This document shows, piece after piece, positions 8,792 through 17,101 of a stretch of 64,000 nt of DNA. The notes beneath the pieces are model-generated. The model was not told the origin of the DNA, did no database searches, and worked only from the letters and a program-made list of their open reading frames with translations. The number at the start of each line of letters is the position of its first letter. Position 1 is the first letter of the stretch. The translations under genes were made by a program, and so were the position numbers. The stretch comes from Herpetosiphon aurantiacus DSM 785 (lineage in GTDB: Bacteria > Chloroflexota > Chloroflexia > Chloroflexales > Herpetosiphonaceae), in assembly GCA_000018565.1 (NCBI GenBank), contig CP000875.1, positions 821,199 through 885,198 of the forward strand. Reading direction: 5' to 3'.

Positions 8792-9115
8792 ATGCTAAAG
8801 ACTGTTTTGCTGGTTGATCCCGACTGGATCACCCGAACGCTTATGAAATATCATCTTCATCGGGCAGGCTATACAGTCTACGAAGCCGATTCCTGCACCC
8901 TCGCGGCTCAATTGAACGAGCAATATCAGCCAGAATTTATCATCCTTGATGAAGCGATTACCATTGAACACAGCAATGCCCTCAATTGCCGCGATCATCA
9001 GAATTATATTTTGCTGACCGATCTGCCCCAACCCCGAACCACTGGCCGCTTGAGTTTAGCCAAGCCAATTACTGGCCATAATTTAATTAGCCAATTACAA
9101 GCCTATCAGGCCTAG
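8792..9115 (+). CDS. Shortened single-domain receiver protein
   Basis: A 107-residue protein resembling a CheY-type receiver but missing part of the alpha3-beta4 region. It keeps the key positions: acidic residues Asp9/Asp11 in VLLVDPD, a candidate phospho-acceptor Asp53 in IILDEA, Thr76 in LLTD and Lys91 in LAKP. The usual MPxxDG loop after the Asp is replaced by an EAITIEH stretch, and the domain is about 15 residues short. I start it at the second ATG because AGGAT is well placed before it. It follows the OmpR regulator and may be a phosphate sink or a pseudo-receiver. Confidence 0.75.
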   Translation: MLKTVLLVDPDWITRTLMKYHLHRAGYTVYEADSCTLAAQLNEQYQPEFIILDEAITIEHSNALNCRDHQNYILLTDLPQPRTTGRLSLAKPITGHNLISQLQAYQA

Positions 9116-9156
9116 GCGCTAGGGATTTAACGCTAGGAATCGGAGATCACGTTGAT

Positions 9157-9240
9157 CCACGAAGAGCACGAAGGACACGAAGAACTGAAACCACGAAGAA
9201 CGCGAAGATCGCGAAGGTTGAGTGTTTCGCCACGAATTGC
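9157..9240. repeat. CACGAAG-type degenerate tandem repeat
   Basis: The 9116-9481 gap contains several imperfect units of the form (C/G)(A/G)CGAAG(G/A), for example CCACGAAGAGCACGAAGGAC, followed by CCACGAATTGC. A related fragment recurs near 20200-20220, and a reverse-type GTGTAATTCGTGGC motif occurs near 28990. The remainder of the gap up to the cheW promoter is low-complexity CATCCCTCATCC sequence with no gene. Confidence 0.6.
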
Positions 9241-9346
9241 CTGAAACATGTATAGCCCATAGTCAATAGCCTATATAGCCCCTTCTCTTTGCTTTCATCC
9301 CTCATCCCTCATCCTTCATCCTTATAAATTACTTGCTTTAGTACGC

Positions 9347-9376
9347 TTGACAGTTGGGCTACCTTGCGACTATGCT
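9347..9376 (+). promoter_or_regulatory. Promoter of the chemosensory operon
   Basis: Consensus -35 TTGACA (9347-9352), 18-bp spacer and -10 TATGCT (9371-9376), about 105 nt before the GTG start of cheW. No other good promoter is visible until the STAS gene, so this may drive much of the cluster to 20179. Confidence 0.65.
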
Positions 9377-9481
9377 AAGCTACGATTTGCTGCTTTAGAA
9401 CGCGCCATTTGTGATGATTCAATGCTTGGTTGCTGCTCAATTGAGCCACACAACCATTATTGAATCATGCGGGAGCCTATT

Positions 9482-9913
9482 GTGAGCCAAGTTGAGGATC
9501 AATTGGCGCAATTTGTGGTTTTTATCCTCGATCAAGAACGGTTTGCTTTGCCAGTTGAGCAGGCGCGTGGCATCGAACGTTGGCGTAATCCAACTCGCAT
9601 TCCAGGCACTGCGACGGCAATTATGGGTATTATCAATCAACGTGGGGTGCTGCTGACGGTGGTTGATATGCGGGTGGTTTTAGGCATGAAGCCAATTACC
9701 CCAACTCGGCGTAGTCGTTTTTTGCTCGTTCACGAACAGATTGATTGTGCAATTGCGGTTGATCAGGTGATCGATATGTTGACCTTGGATGTGGGTTTGG
9801 CCGAGCCAACTCCCCATCGTGGAACGGTCGCGAGCCGAGGTTTGCTGCCAACGCCATTTGGGTTTGCAACTTGGCTTGATCTTAATGCTCTACTTGGGTC
9901 GATCAATGGTTAA
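9482..9913 (+). CDS. cheW: CheW-type chemosensory coupling protein
   Basis: A 143-residue single CheW domain that should link the chemoreceptor to the CheA kinase encoded downstream. Typical features are FVVFILDQERFALPVEQ near the N-terminus, the RGVLLTVVDMR segment and a closing LDLNALL. I chose the GTG at 9482 because GGGAG lies 6 nt before it; the in-frame ATG at 9467 lacks a ribosome site. The end overlaps the start of the next gene by 8 nt, so the two are translationally coupled. Confidence 0.87.
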   Translation: MSQVEDQLAQFVVFILDQERFALPVEQARGIERWRNPTRIPGTATAIMGIINQRGVLLTVVDMRVVLGMKPITPTRRSRFLLVHEQIDCAIAVDQVIDMLTLDVGLAEPTPHRGTVASRGLLPTPFGFATWLDLNALLGSING

Positions 9914-10325
9914 TCCAGTCATTGTCAGCGATCTTTATCCAGTTAATGTTGGCGATCAAACGGTCTTGATTCGCCAAACCGCCTTGGTTGGTGTGGATTA
10001 TGTTGCCAATAGCGGGCAACCAATTAGCAGCGTGGTTCAGCAAACCAATCCAATCGATGTCATTGATCTAAATCAGTGGCTCCAGCAGCCAATTGGCCAA
10101 CAAGCCAATCGCTTAGCCTTATTTGTGGTTGGGCAAACAGCCATGGGCGTGGTAGTCGATCAATTGGGCGACCCGATTAGCACAGCCTTGAGCCTGCAAC
10201 CACTGCCAAGCCTAGTTTCCGATAGTTTGCTCGACCCCAGCATTTTGGGCATTATTATGCTCGATGAACGCCCATGCCTCATGCTTGATCTTGAACTGTT
10301 TGTGCTGGTACACGCCAAGCGCTAG
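9906..10325 (+). CDS. Second, divergent CheW-like protein
   Basis: A 139-residue protein starting at an ATG that overlaps the end of cheW (9906-9913). It has the CheW-fold pattern (VNVGDQTVLIRQTALVGVDYV, then LFVVGQTAMGVVVDQLGD, then CLMLDLELF at the end) but lacks the usual RG(x)PVVDLR core. It may be a second coupler or a competitor for the CheA P5 domain. The open frame extends upstream to 9789, but that part overlaps cheW in another frame and is not needed. Confidence 0.7.
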   Translation: MVNPVIVSDLYPVNVGDQTVLIRQTALVGVDYVANSGQPISSVVQQTNPIDVIDLNQWLQQPIGQQANRLALFVVGQTAMGVVVDQLGDPISTALSLQPLPSLVSDSLLDPSILGIIMLDERPCLMLDLELFVLVHAKR

Positions 10326-10347
10326 ACCAGTGCCAAGGAGTCTGCTC

Positions 10348-11847
10348 ATGGCGAATTTAGGTTCGCTTTTCTCGCTCGATTTTACGAATTTGGCTGATCG
10401 CCGCCGCGTGATTATGCGGATTGTTGCCTTGGCTGCCTTGGTTGTGCCTTTTTTAGTGGTCTTGGTGGCGTGGATTTACGAACGCAATAATCCGCAATTG
10501 TGGGATGCGCTTGGGGTTTTGTTTGTCTCGATGGGCGCGGTTTGGTTGATTGCCTTGTTCAGCTTGCGCATGATTAATCAAGGCCAAGATCAAATTGTTA
10601 CCTATGTTTTAATTGGCACAATTTCGTTGTCAGCCTTGGCTTGTGCCGTGCGTTATGGCGGCATCGATCAAAGCCTGATTGTCTCGCTGTTGCTGGTGAT
10701 GCTGTTTATTGTCGGTTTGGTCGCAACATGGCGCGAAATTGTCTCGTATGGCGTTACGATTACTTTGGCTTATGGCCTGTTATTACTGTTCAAGAGCAAC
10801 CTTGAATCATTTCAAGTGACAACCCTGACCGCTGCCAATAACGCCGGGGTCTATGGGGTTGGTGCGGTGCTGTTTTTTGTTGGCTTGGCTACCACGATTG
10901 TGCTGACCACGATTTTTAGCCGTGCTTTGGCTGAATATTCGCAAAAAAGCGAGCAATGGACAGCCGATTTGATGCGGGCCAATGAACAATTGATCGAGAA
11001 AAATATTCAGCAGATCGAGCTTGGCACTGATCTTTCGTTTGCCGCCACCGAGTTATCGGCAGCCTCGCAGCAACAAGCTTCGGGGGCAACTGAGCAAGCC
11101 TCGGCTGTGGCAGAAGTTTCATCAACCATCGAAGAATTGGGCTTTACCGCGCGACAAATTGCTAGCGCCTCGGATCAAGTCAGCATAGCCGCCCAACAAA
11201 CCTTGACCTCGTTGGCCATGGGTCAGCAATCGGTTGATGAAGCAATTCAAGGCATGGAGCGGATCAAGCAGCGGGTGCAAGAGGTTTCTTCGCGGGTTTT
11301 GAGTTTGGGCGAACGTTCGCATCATATTAGCGAAATTATTGCCTTGATCGATGATGTTTCCGATGAAACCCACCTGCTGGCCTTGAATGCGGCGATCGAA
11401 GCGGCTGGAGCTGGCGAGCATGGTCGGCGATTTGCCGTGGTTGCCGCCGAAGTCAAGAGCTTGGCCAATCGCACGTTGGCCGCCTCGCGCGAAGTCAAAG
11501 ATGTGATTGCCGAAATTCAGGCTGCGACCAACGCCTCAGTGCTAGCCACCGAAGAGAGCGTCAAAGAAGTCGAACAAGGGGTCAGTTTGGCCCATCGTGC
11601 TGGCCAAGAGATGGATTCAATTGTGGTGTTGGGCGAACATACCGCTCAATTAGCCCAAGAAATTAGCCTAGCAACCGCTCAACAACAAACTGCATCGGAG
11701 CAAGTTGTTGAAACCATGCGTGAAATTGCCGAAGTCTCACGTCAAACGGCGGCTGGTTCGCGCCAAACTGCCGATGCCGCATCCAAACTCACCGCGATTG
11801 CAAATCGCTTGCATTCGTTGGTCAACATCGAGGCACATACACGCTAA
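10348..11847 (+). CDS. Methyl-accepting chemotaxis protein with six-helix membrane domain
   Basis: A 499-residue receptor. Six predicted membrane helices (within about 20-215) are joined by very short loops, so there is no sizeable extracellular sensor domain. The cytoplasmic half is a long coiled signalling domain whose tip is ETHLLALNAAIEAAGAGEHG, close to the conserved MCP hairpin; Gln/Glu-rich helices on both sides provide methylation candidates for CheR and CheB encoded downstream. The start has AAGGAG 7 nt upstream. It probably senses a signal within the membrane or through an unknown partner. The 22-bp gap to the preceding gene suggests one operon. Confidence 0.9.
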   Translation: MANLGSLFSLDFTNLADRRRVIMRIVALAALVVPFLVVLVAWIYERNNPQLWDALGVLFVSMGAVWLIALFSLRMINQGQDQIVTYVLIGTISLSALACAVRYGGIDQSLIVSLLLVMLFIVGLVATWREIVSYGVTITLAYGLLLLFKSNLESFQVTTLTAANNAGVYGVGAVLFFVGLATTIVLTTIFSRALAEYSQKSEQWTADLMRANEQLIEKNIQQIELGTDLSFAATELSAASQQQASGATEQASAVAEVSSTIEELGFTARQIASASDQVSIAAQQTLTSLAMGQQSVDEAIQGMERIKQRVQEVSSRVLSLGERSHHISEIIALIDDVSDETHLLALNAAIEAAGAGEHGRRFAVVAAEVKSLANRTLAASREVKDVIAEIQAATNASVLATEESVKEVEQGVSLAHRAGQEMDSIVVLGEHTAQLAQEISLATAQQQTASEQVVETMREIAEVSRQTAAGSRQTADAASKLTAIANRLHSLVNIEAHTR

Positions 11848-11862
11848 GCGAGGAGCTATCGC

Positions 11863-14151
11863 ATGGGCGGTTTTGATTTATCAGCATTTTTTGGCCAGTT
11901 TCGCGAAGAAACTGAAGAGAATGTGCGGGCCTTGACCACAGGCTTATTGGCCTTGGAGTCAAACCCAGGCGATCGCGAAGCGATTGATACGATTTTTCGG
12001 GCGGCGCATACGATCAAAGGTTCGGCGCGTATGCTGGGTCAAGTCGATATGGGGCGGTTGGCGCATACCATGGAAAGTTTGCTTTCGGCCTTGCGCAGTG
12101 GCATGCTAGCCATGAATTCGAGCATTAACGATGTGCTACTGGCCAGTGTTGATGTATTGCTGGTGTTGAATTCCCAAGTCAACGAGCCACCGCCAACCGA
12201 CCCCAACGTTGATCGTTTGGTTGAGCAACTGAATGCCTTGGCTGCTGGCGAAAGCTTGCCTGCTGCGCCGATTGTCGCGCCAGTAACCGAACCAGAACCA
12301 GAGCCTGAGCCAGTAGTGCTTGAGCAACCCAAGCCCGAACCAGCGGTTGCTAAGCCAGCCGCGCCTGCCAAACCCAAAAAATCAGCCTCAGCCGAAGCCC
12401 CCAAGTCGGTGAGTAGCACCCGTTCAACCGTGCGTGTGCCAATTTCGCGCTTAGATCGTTTGTTGAATACCGCTGGCGAGTTGGTCGTAACCCGCCAATT
12501 GCACCTTGAGCATGTCGCTGATCTTGAGGCTTTGGATAAATTGCTGACCAAAAGTGAGCGCCTGAGCCAACAATTGAGCGAACGCTTGACGGGTCAACGG
12601 GTGACCTTTCAGCAACGGCGCGAGGCCAGCGAATTAGCCAGCCAATTGCAAAATCTGGCCCAATCGACCCGCAATCAGTTGCGTTTGCTAACCGAGCGTT
12701 GGAGCAGCCATAGCGCCGCCAGTGAGGCCTTGGTCGATGAACTTGAGGCTGAGGTGATGGCGACCCGTTTGCAACCAGTCGCTGGTTTGTTTGCACCAAT
12801 TCCTCGGGCCGTGCGCGAGCTGGCTCGTTCGTTGGGCAAAGAAGTTAACTTAATCACCGAAGGCGAAACCACCGAGGCCGATCGCAAAGTGATTGAGTTA
12901 ATGGCTGATCCGTTGGTGCATTTGGTGCGCAACGCGCTTGATCATGGCATCGAAAGCCCCGATGAGCGGGTGAAAGCCCACAAGCCTGCCGAAGCAAGCT
13001 TGCGTTTAGAAGCTCGCTCGTTGGGCGGCACGATTGAAATTATTATTAGCGACGATGGCCGTGGCATCGATCCAGCGGTGATTCGGGCAACTGCAATTAA
13101 ACGCGGAATTATCGAGGCTGATACAGCGGCTCGCTTGCGTGATGAAGAAGCTTTGGAGTTGATCTGGCAGCCTGGTTTTTCCACCAGCGCAATCATCACC
13201 GATGTTTCAGGCCGTGGCGTTGGCATGGACGTGGTACGGGCAGCAGTGACCGAGGTTGGTGGGCGGGTCGATGTGCATTCGGTGCTTGGCCAAGGCACGA
13301 CCTTCACGCTGATTTTGCCAATTACCTTGCTAACCACCCGCGTGTTGTTGTTTGATGTGGCTGGCACAACCTATGCCTTGCCTTCGACTGCTTGTCTAGG
13401 TGGGCGGCGGGTTGCTGGCGGGCAAATTCAGACCGTCGAAGGGCGACCAACCGTGCGGGTTGATGAGCGCAGCGTGAGCATTGTAGCGCTTGCGCCCTTG
13501 CTTGAGCAGCGTGGCCCCTTGCCGCAACCATCGGATATTTCCAATTTGGTGATTTTGGGGCCAGCTAATCGCCCATTGGCCTTGTTGGTCGATAAATTGG
13601 TCGATGAACGTGAGGTGGTGGTTAAATCGTTGGGCGCATTGTTGCATGAACAACGTTTGTGTACTGGCGCGATTGCCCTGCCTGATGGGCGTTTGGTGTT
13701 AGTGCTCAATCCCTTGGCGATTGCGGCGCGGGCACGTGAATGGGGCAAACCAGTTGCCTTGCCAGCGCCAACCAAGCTCCAGCCTGCCAAATTATTGGTC
13801 GCGGAAGATTCATTTACCACCCGCGAACTGCTCCGATCCATGCTGCAATCGGCGGGCTATGTGGTTGAAACGGCGATTAACGGCCAAGATGCGCTTGACA
13901 AGCTCAATCACAATTCCTACGATCTGCTGGTAAGCGATGTTGAAATGCCGTTGCTAACTGGCTTTGAGCTAACCCGCCGTGTGCGTGCCCATGACCGTTT
14001 GCGCCAACTGCCAATTATCATTATCACCAGCTTGGCCCGCGATAGCGATCGGCGTGAAGGCTTGTTGGCTGGTGCGCAAGCCTATATCGTCAAAAGCCAG
14101 TTTGATCAAAGCAACTTGCTCGAAACGATTCATCAATTACTTGGCCGCTAA
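11863..14151 (+). CDS. cheA: CheA-type chemosensory kinase fused to a receiver
   Basis: A 762-residue hybrid kinase. The N-terminal Hpt domain has the phosphorylated His49 in AAHTIKGSARML. A Pro/Glu/Ala-rich linker (about 135-185) stands where a P2 domain would be. Next come an enlarged dimerisation domain (about 190-300), the HATPase core with N box LVHLVRNALDHGIE, G1 DDGRGID and G2 GRGVGMDVVR, a CheW-like P5 domain (about 485-625), and a C-terminal receiver (about 640-760) with phospho-acceptor Asp in SDVEMP. No P2 domain is recognisable. This CheA-receiver layout is typical of alternative (non-flagellar) chemosensory systems, in keeping with a gliding organism. Confidence 0.93.
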   Translation: MGGFDLSAFFGQFREETEENVRALTTGLLALESNPGDREAIDTIFRAAHTIKGSARMLGQVDMGRLAHTMESLLSALRSGMLAMNSSINDVLLASVDVLLVLNSQVNEPPPTDPNVDRLVEQLNALAAGESLPAAPIVAPVTEPEPEPEPVVLEQPKPEPAVAKPAAPAKPKKSASAEAPKSVSSTRSTVRVPISRLDRLLNTAGELVVTRQLHLEHVADLEALDKLLTKSERLSQQLSERLTGQRVTFQQRREASELASQLQNLAQSTRNQLRLLTERWSSHSAASEALVDELEAEVMATRLQPVAGLFAPIPRAVRELARSLGKEVNLITEGETTEADRKVIELMADPLVHLVRNALDHGIESPDERVKAHKPAEASLRLEARSLGGTIEIIISDDGRGIDPAVIRATAIKRGIIEADTAARLRDEEALELIWQPGFSTSAIITDVSGRGVGMDVVRAAVTEVGGRVDVHSVLGQGTTFTLILPITLLTTRVLLFDVAGTTYALPSTACLGGRRVAGGQIQTVEGRPTVRVDERSVSIVALAPLLEQRGPLPQPSDISNLVILGPANRPLALLVDKLVDEREVVVKSLGALLHEQRLCTGAIALPDGRLVLVLNPLAIAARAREWGKPVALPAPTKLQPAKLLVAEDSFTTRELLRSMLQSAGYVVETAINGQDALDKLNHNSYDLLVSDVEMPLLTGFELTRRVRAHDRLRQLPIIIITSLARDSDRREGLLAGAQAYIVKSQFDQSNLLETIHQLLGR

Positions 14152-14198
14152 AATAGCGCAGCCCTGAAGGCCTATATTCCCCTGCGAGGAGTTTTTCA

Positions 14199-14558
14199 AT
14201 GAGTGAACGCATCTTAGTTGTTGACGATAGCAAACTGGTTACCGATATTGTCAAAATGCGGCTGGAAATGTATGGCTATGCTGTCGATTTGGCCTACAGC
14301 GGCGAGGAAGCGCTGCAAAAAATCGGCGATCTCACGCCTGATTTGGTGGTGTTGGATGTGCAGATGCCTGGAATTGATGGCTATGAGGTTTGCCGTCAGT
14401 TACGCGCCAATCCCTTGTTTGAAGAGCTGCCAATTATCATGCTAACTTCGATGGATGATAAACGGGCTGGCTTTGAAGCTGGGGTTGACGATTATCTCAA
14501 CAAAGATCTTGATTTGCTCGATTTGCCCAATCGGGTCAAACTGTTGTTGGGTATGTAA
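14199..14558 (+). CDS. CheY-like response regulator
   Basis: A 119-residue stand-alone receiver with acidic pair in VVDDSK, phospho-acceptor Asp in VLDVQMPGIDGYE, Thr in MLTSMDD and Lys in NKDLD in place of the common KP. GAGGAG-type ribosome site lies 8 nt upstream. It is placed between cheA and cheB and its stop overlaps the cheB start, so it is the probable output regulator of the array. The missing Pro after Lys is a minor departure from the family. Confidence 0.9.
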   Translation: MSERILVVDDSKLVTDIVKMRLEMYGYAVDLAYSGEEALQKIGDLTPDLVVLDVQMPGIDGYEVCRQLRANPLFEELPIIMLTSMDDKRAGFEAGVDDYLNKDLDLLDLPNRVKLLLGM

Positions 14559-15640
14559 TGATGACAGGGCCGCTTGCACCAATTCGAGTGTTAGTTGTCG
14601 ATGATTCGGCGGTTTCGCGCCGAGTCATCAGCACTATTTTAGCCAGTGATCCCGCGATTCAAGTGGTTGGCGAGGCCCGTGATGGCCGTGAGGCGGTGCA
14701 ATTGGTGGCAGCATTGCAACCCGATATTATCACGATGGATGTGCGCATGCCGGTGATGGATGGTTTGCAGGCCACCGAAGAAATTATGGCCTATCATCCT
14801 ACGCCGATTTTGGTGATTACTTCATCATTGACCCGCCATGATCGTAATTTAACCTTTCAAATGCTCAATGCTGGGGCTTTGGAAGTTTGGGAGAAACCAA
14901 CCGACCTGACCCTAGCCCAAGGCGAGGCCAATCGCATGCGGCTGTTGGAGCGGGTCAAGGTACTCTCGCGAGTTAAAGTGCTGACCCATTTGCGCGGGCG
15001 ACGGCGCAAATCACCAACAACCGAAACTAATATTCCCTTATTATTGGCTTCGGCTAGCCCGCCAAGCCAACGTTGGCTAATTGTGGTTGGGGCTTCGACT
15101 GGCGGCCCACGAGTGTTATACAAACTCCTGCATAGCCTGCCTGCGAGCATCCCCGCAAGCATTATCATTGTGCAGCACATCGCTGAGGGATTTGTTGGTA
15201 CAATGGTAGACTGGTTGGACAATCATTCGCCCTTGACGGTGGAATTGGCTCAACATCGTGGCAGCTTGAAAAATGGTCATGTCTATGTTGCGCCCGATAC
15301 CCATCATTTGAGGGTTGATGCTACCTGGACGGTGCATTTGGAAACCGAACCCGATAATTTGCTCTATCCATCAGTCGATGTGACCATGCAATCAGCTGCC
15401 AAAGTGTTGCCCAAACAAACGATCGGGGTGCTGTTGACTGGCATGGGGCGCGATGGAGCGCAAGGATTGTTGGCTTTACGCCGCTCTGGCGCTCGCACGA
15501 TCGCTCAGGATCGAGCCACCAGCGCAATTTGGGGCATGCCACGGGCGGCAGAGGAAGCTGGGGCTGCCATGGAATTTTTAGCTGCTGATCTGATTGCACC
15601 GCGTTTGGTGGCGTTGCTCAGCGAAACTGAACGTCGATGA
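14558..15640 (+). CDS. cheB: Chemoreceptor methylesterase/deamidase CheB
   Basis: A 360-residue CheB with an N-terminal receiver (Asp in TMDVRMPVMDG) and a C-terminal methylesterase domain. The catalytic triad is visible: Ser in VVGASTGGPR (near residue 177), His in IVQHIAEGF and Asp in LTGMGRDGAQG. It should remove methyl groups from, or deamidate, the receptor at 10348-11847 when phosphorylated by CheA. Its ATG shares a base with the preceding stop (TAATG), and its own stop overlaps the next start (ATGA). Confidence 0.95.
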   Translation: MMTGPLAPIRVLVVDDSAVSRRVISTILASDPAIQVVGEARDGREAVQLVAALQPDIITMDVRMPVMDGLQATEEIMAYHPTPILVITSSLTRHDRNLTFQMLNAGALEVWEKPTDLTLAQGEANRMRLLERVKVLSRVKVLTHLRGRRRKSPTTETNIPLLLASASPPSQRWLIVVGASTGGPRVLYKLLHSLPASIPASIIIVQHIAEGFVGTMVDWLDNHSPLTVELAQHRGSLKNGHVYVAPDTHHLRVDATWTVHLETEPDNLLYPSVDVTMQSAAKVLPKQTIGVLLTGMGRDGAQGLLALRRSGARTIAQDRATSAIWGMPRAAEEAGAAMEFLAADLIAPRLVALLSETERR

Positions 15641-17097
15641 GCGAGTTGAGCACTGAACAATGGATGATCATCCGCGATTATCTGGCTCAACGGGCTGGCT
15701 TATATCTCGATGATAGTCGTATGCGCCAAGGTCGTATGCTTGTTCAGGAGCGTTATCGGCAATTACAAATTAGCCCCGCTGCCTATACATTGCGAATTCA
15801 AGACCCCACTAATGGCGGCGAGTTGCAATGGTTGGCTGAACGCTTAGCTAACCATGAAACCCAATTTTTTCGCAACCCAGCCCATTTTCGAGCGTTGCGT
15901 GAGCATATTCTGCCTGAATTGCAGCGTTCGCGTTCGCCCTTGCGACCATTACGCTGTTGGAGTGCTGGCTGCTCAACTGGCGAGGAACCCTATAGCATGG
16001 CCATGGTGGCCTTGCAGCAATGGGGCAATCCGCCGAGCCGCCCAATTTCGATTTGGGCCACCGATTTGAGCAATGTGCCCTTGGAGCGAGCGATTGCCGC
16101 CGAGTATCGTGGCCGTTCGCTAACAAATGTGCAAGCCGACTACAGACAATGGTTTGAGCAGCAGGCCAACGGAGCGTTGCGTGTCAGCGAAGCCGTGCGA
16201 TCCTTGGTACAATTTGAGCAGCACAATTTGCTGGATGCCCTGCCACATTGGGCCTATCAACTTGATGTGGTATTTTGCCAGAATGTCACGATCTATTTTC
16301 AGCTGGAAACATGTCGCCAATTGATCGAACGGATTTATGCGGCGATGGCGGTTGGTGGCTATCTGCTCTTGGGCTTTTCCGAGTCGCTGTGGGGCATTTT
16401 TGATCGCTTTGAAACGGTCGAGGTGGCTGGGGCATTCATCTATCGCAAAGGCGATGGTCAGCCTAAACCACGCCCCAACTTGAGCGAAGGACCAATCACC
16501 AAGCCGCTGAATAAGCCAGCCGAGCCAGTACCAGCGCGGCCACGCCCAAGTACGCGGCCATTAGCGCCAGCCAGCCCAATTAAGCCGCCCGATGTGACGA
16601 GCTTGTTGGATGAAGCACGGAAATTGCGCGGCCAAGGCCAGCAGCGACGTGGATTAAGCCTGTTGGCGAGTATTGCGCCCAACCAGCGCCAGCCAGCAAT
16701 TTTGGCTTTAGCCGCGCAATTGCACGCCGATCTTGGGCAGCATGAGCAAGCGGCGGCTGAGGCGCGGCGGGCATTAGAGCTTGATGTGCTGCAAGATGCT
16801 GCCTATGTCGTGCTGGGCATGATTGAACTCAATCAAGGCGCATGGGATAAAGCGATTAATTATCTTGAGCGAGCCAGCTATTTAGTGCCCGATTCGCCAA
16901 CGATTGCCTTTCATTTAGCTGAAAGTTATCGCCATCAAGGGCGAGCAACCGCCGCCTTACGTTATTATCAACATGCCTTGCGCAAATTGGCGCAGCATTC
17001 AAGTAGTACGGTTATTGATGGAATTGCCGTGGGGTGGCTGCGTTCTGCTTGTGAACGCTGGATTGGCGGATTAGAAGCCAGCCAAGGAACATTCTAA
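15637..17097 (+). CDS. cheR: Chemoreceptor methyltransferase CheR with C-terminal TPR region
   Basis: A 486-residue SAM-dependent methyltransferase. The CheR domain (about 1-275) has NHETQFFRN near residue 70, the SAM-binding CWSAGCSTGEEPYS near 105-120, and NVTIYF in the C-terminal half. A Pro-rich linker (about 285-320) leads to tetratricopeptide repeats (about 325-470), as in CheR proteins of alternative chemosensory systems, where TPRs mediate protein contacts. It should methylate glutamates of the co-encoded receptor. The start overlaps the cheB stop by 4 nt. Confidence 0.93.
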   Translation: MSELSTEQWMIIRDYLAQRAGLYLDDSRMRQGRMLVQERYRQLQISPAAYTLRIQDPTNGGELQWLAERLANHETQFFRNPAHFRALREHILPELQRSRSPLRPLRCWSAGCSTGEEPYSMAMVALQQWGNPPSRPISIWATDLSNVPLERAIAAEYRGRSLTNVQADYRQWFEQQANGALRVSEAVRSLVQFEQHNLLDALPHWAYQLDVVFCQNVTIYFQLETCRQLIERIYAAMAVGGYLLLGFSESLWGIFDRFETVEVAGAFIYRKGDGQPKPRPNLSEGPITKPLNKPAEPVPARPRPSTRPLAPASPIKPPDVTSLLDEARKLRGQGQQRRGLSLLASIAPNQRQPAILALAAQLHADLGQHEQAAAEARRALELDVLQDAAYVVLGMIELNQGAWDKAINYLERASYLVPDSPTIAFHLAESYRHQGRATAALRYYQHALRKLAQHSSSTVIDGIAVGWLRSACERWIGGLEASQGTF

Positions 17098-17101
17098 AAC
17101 T

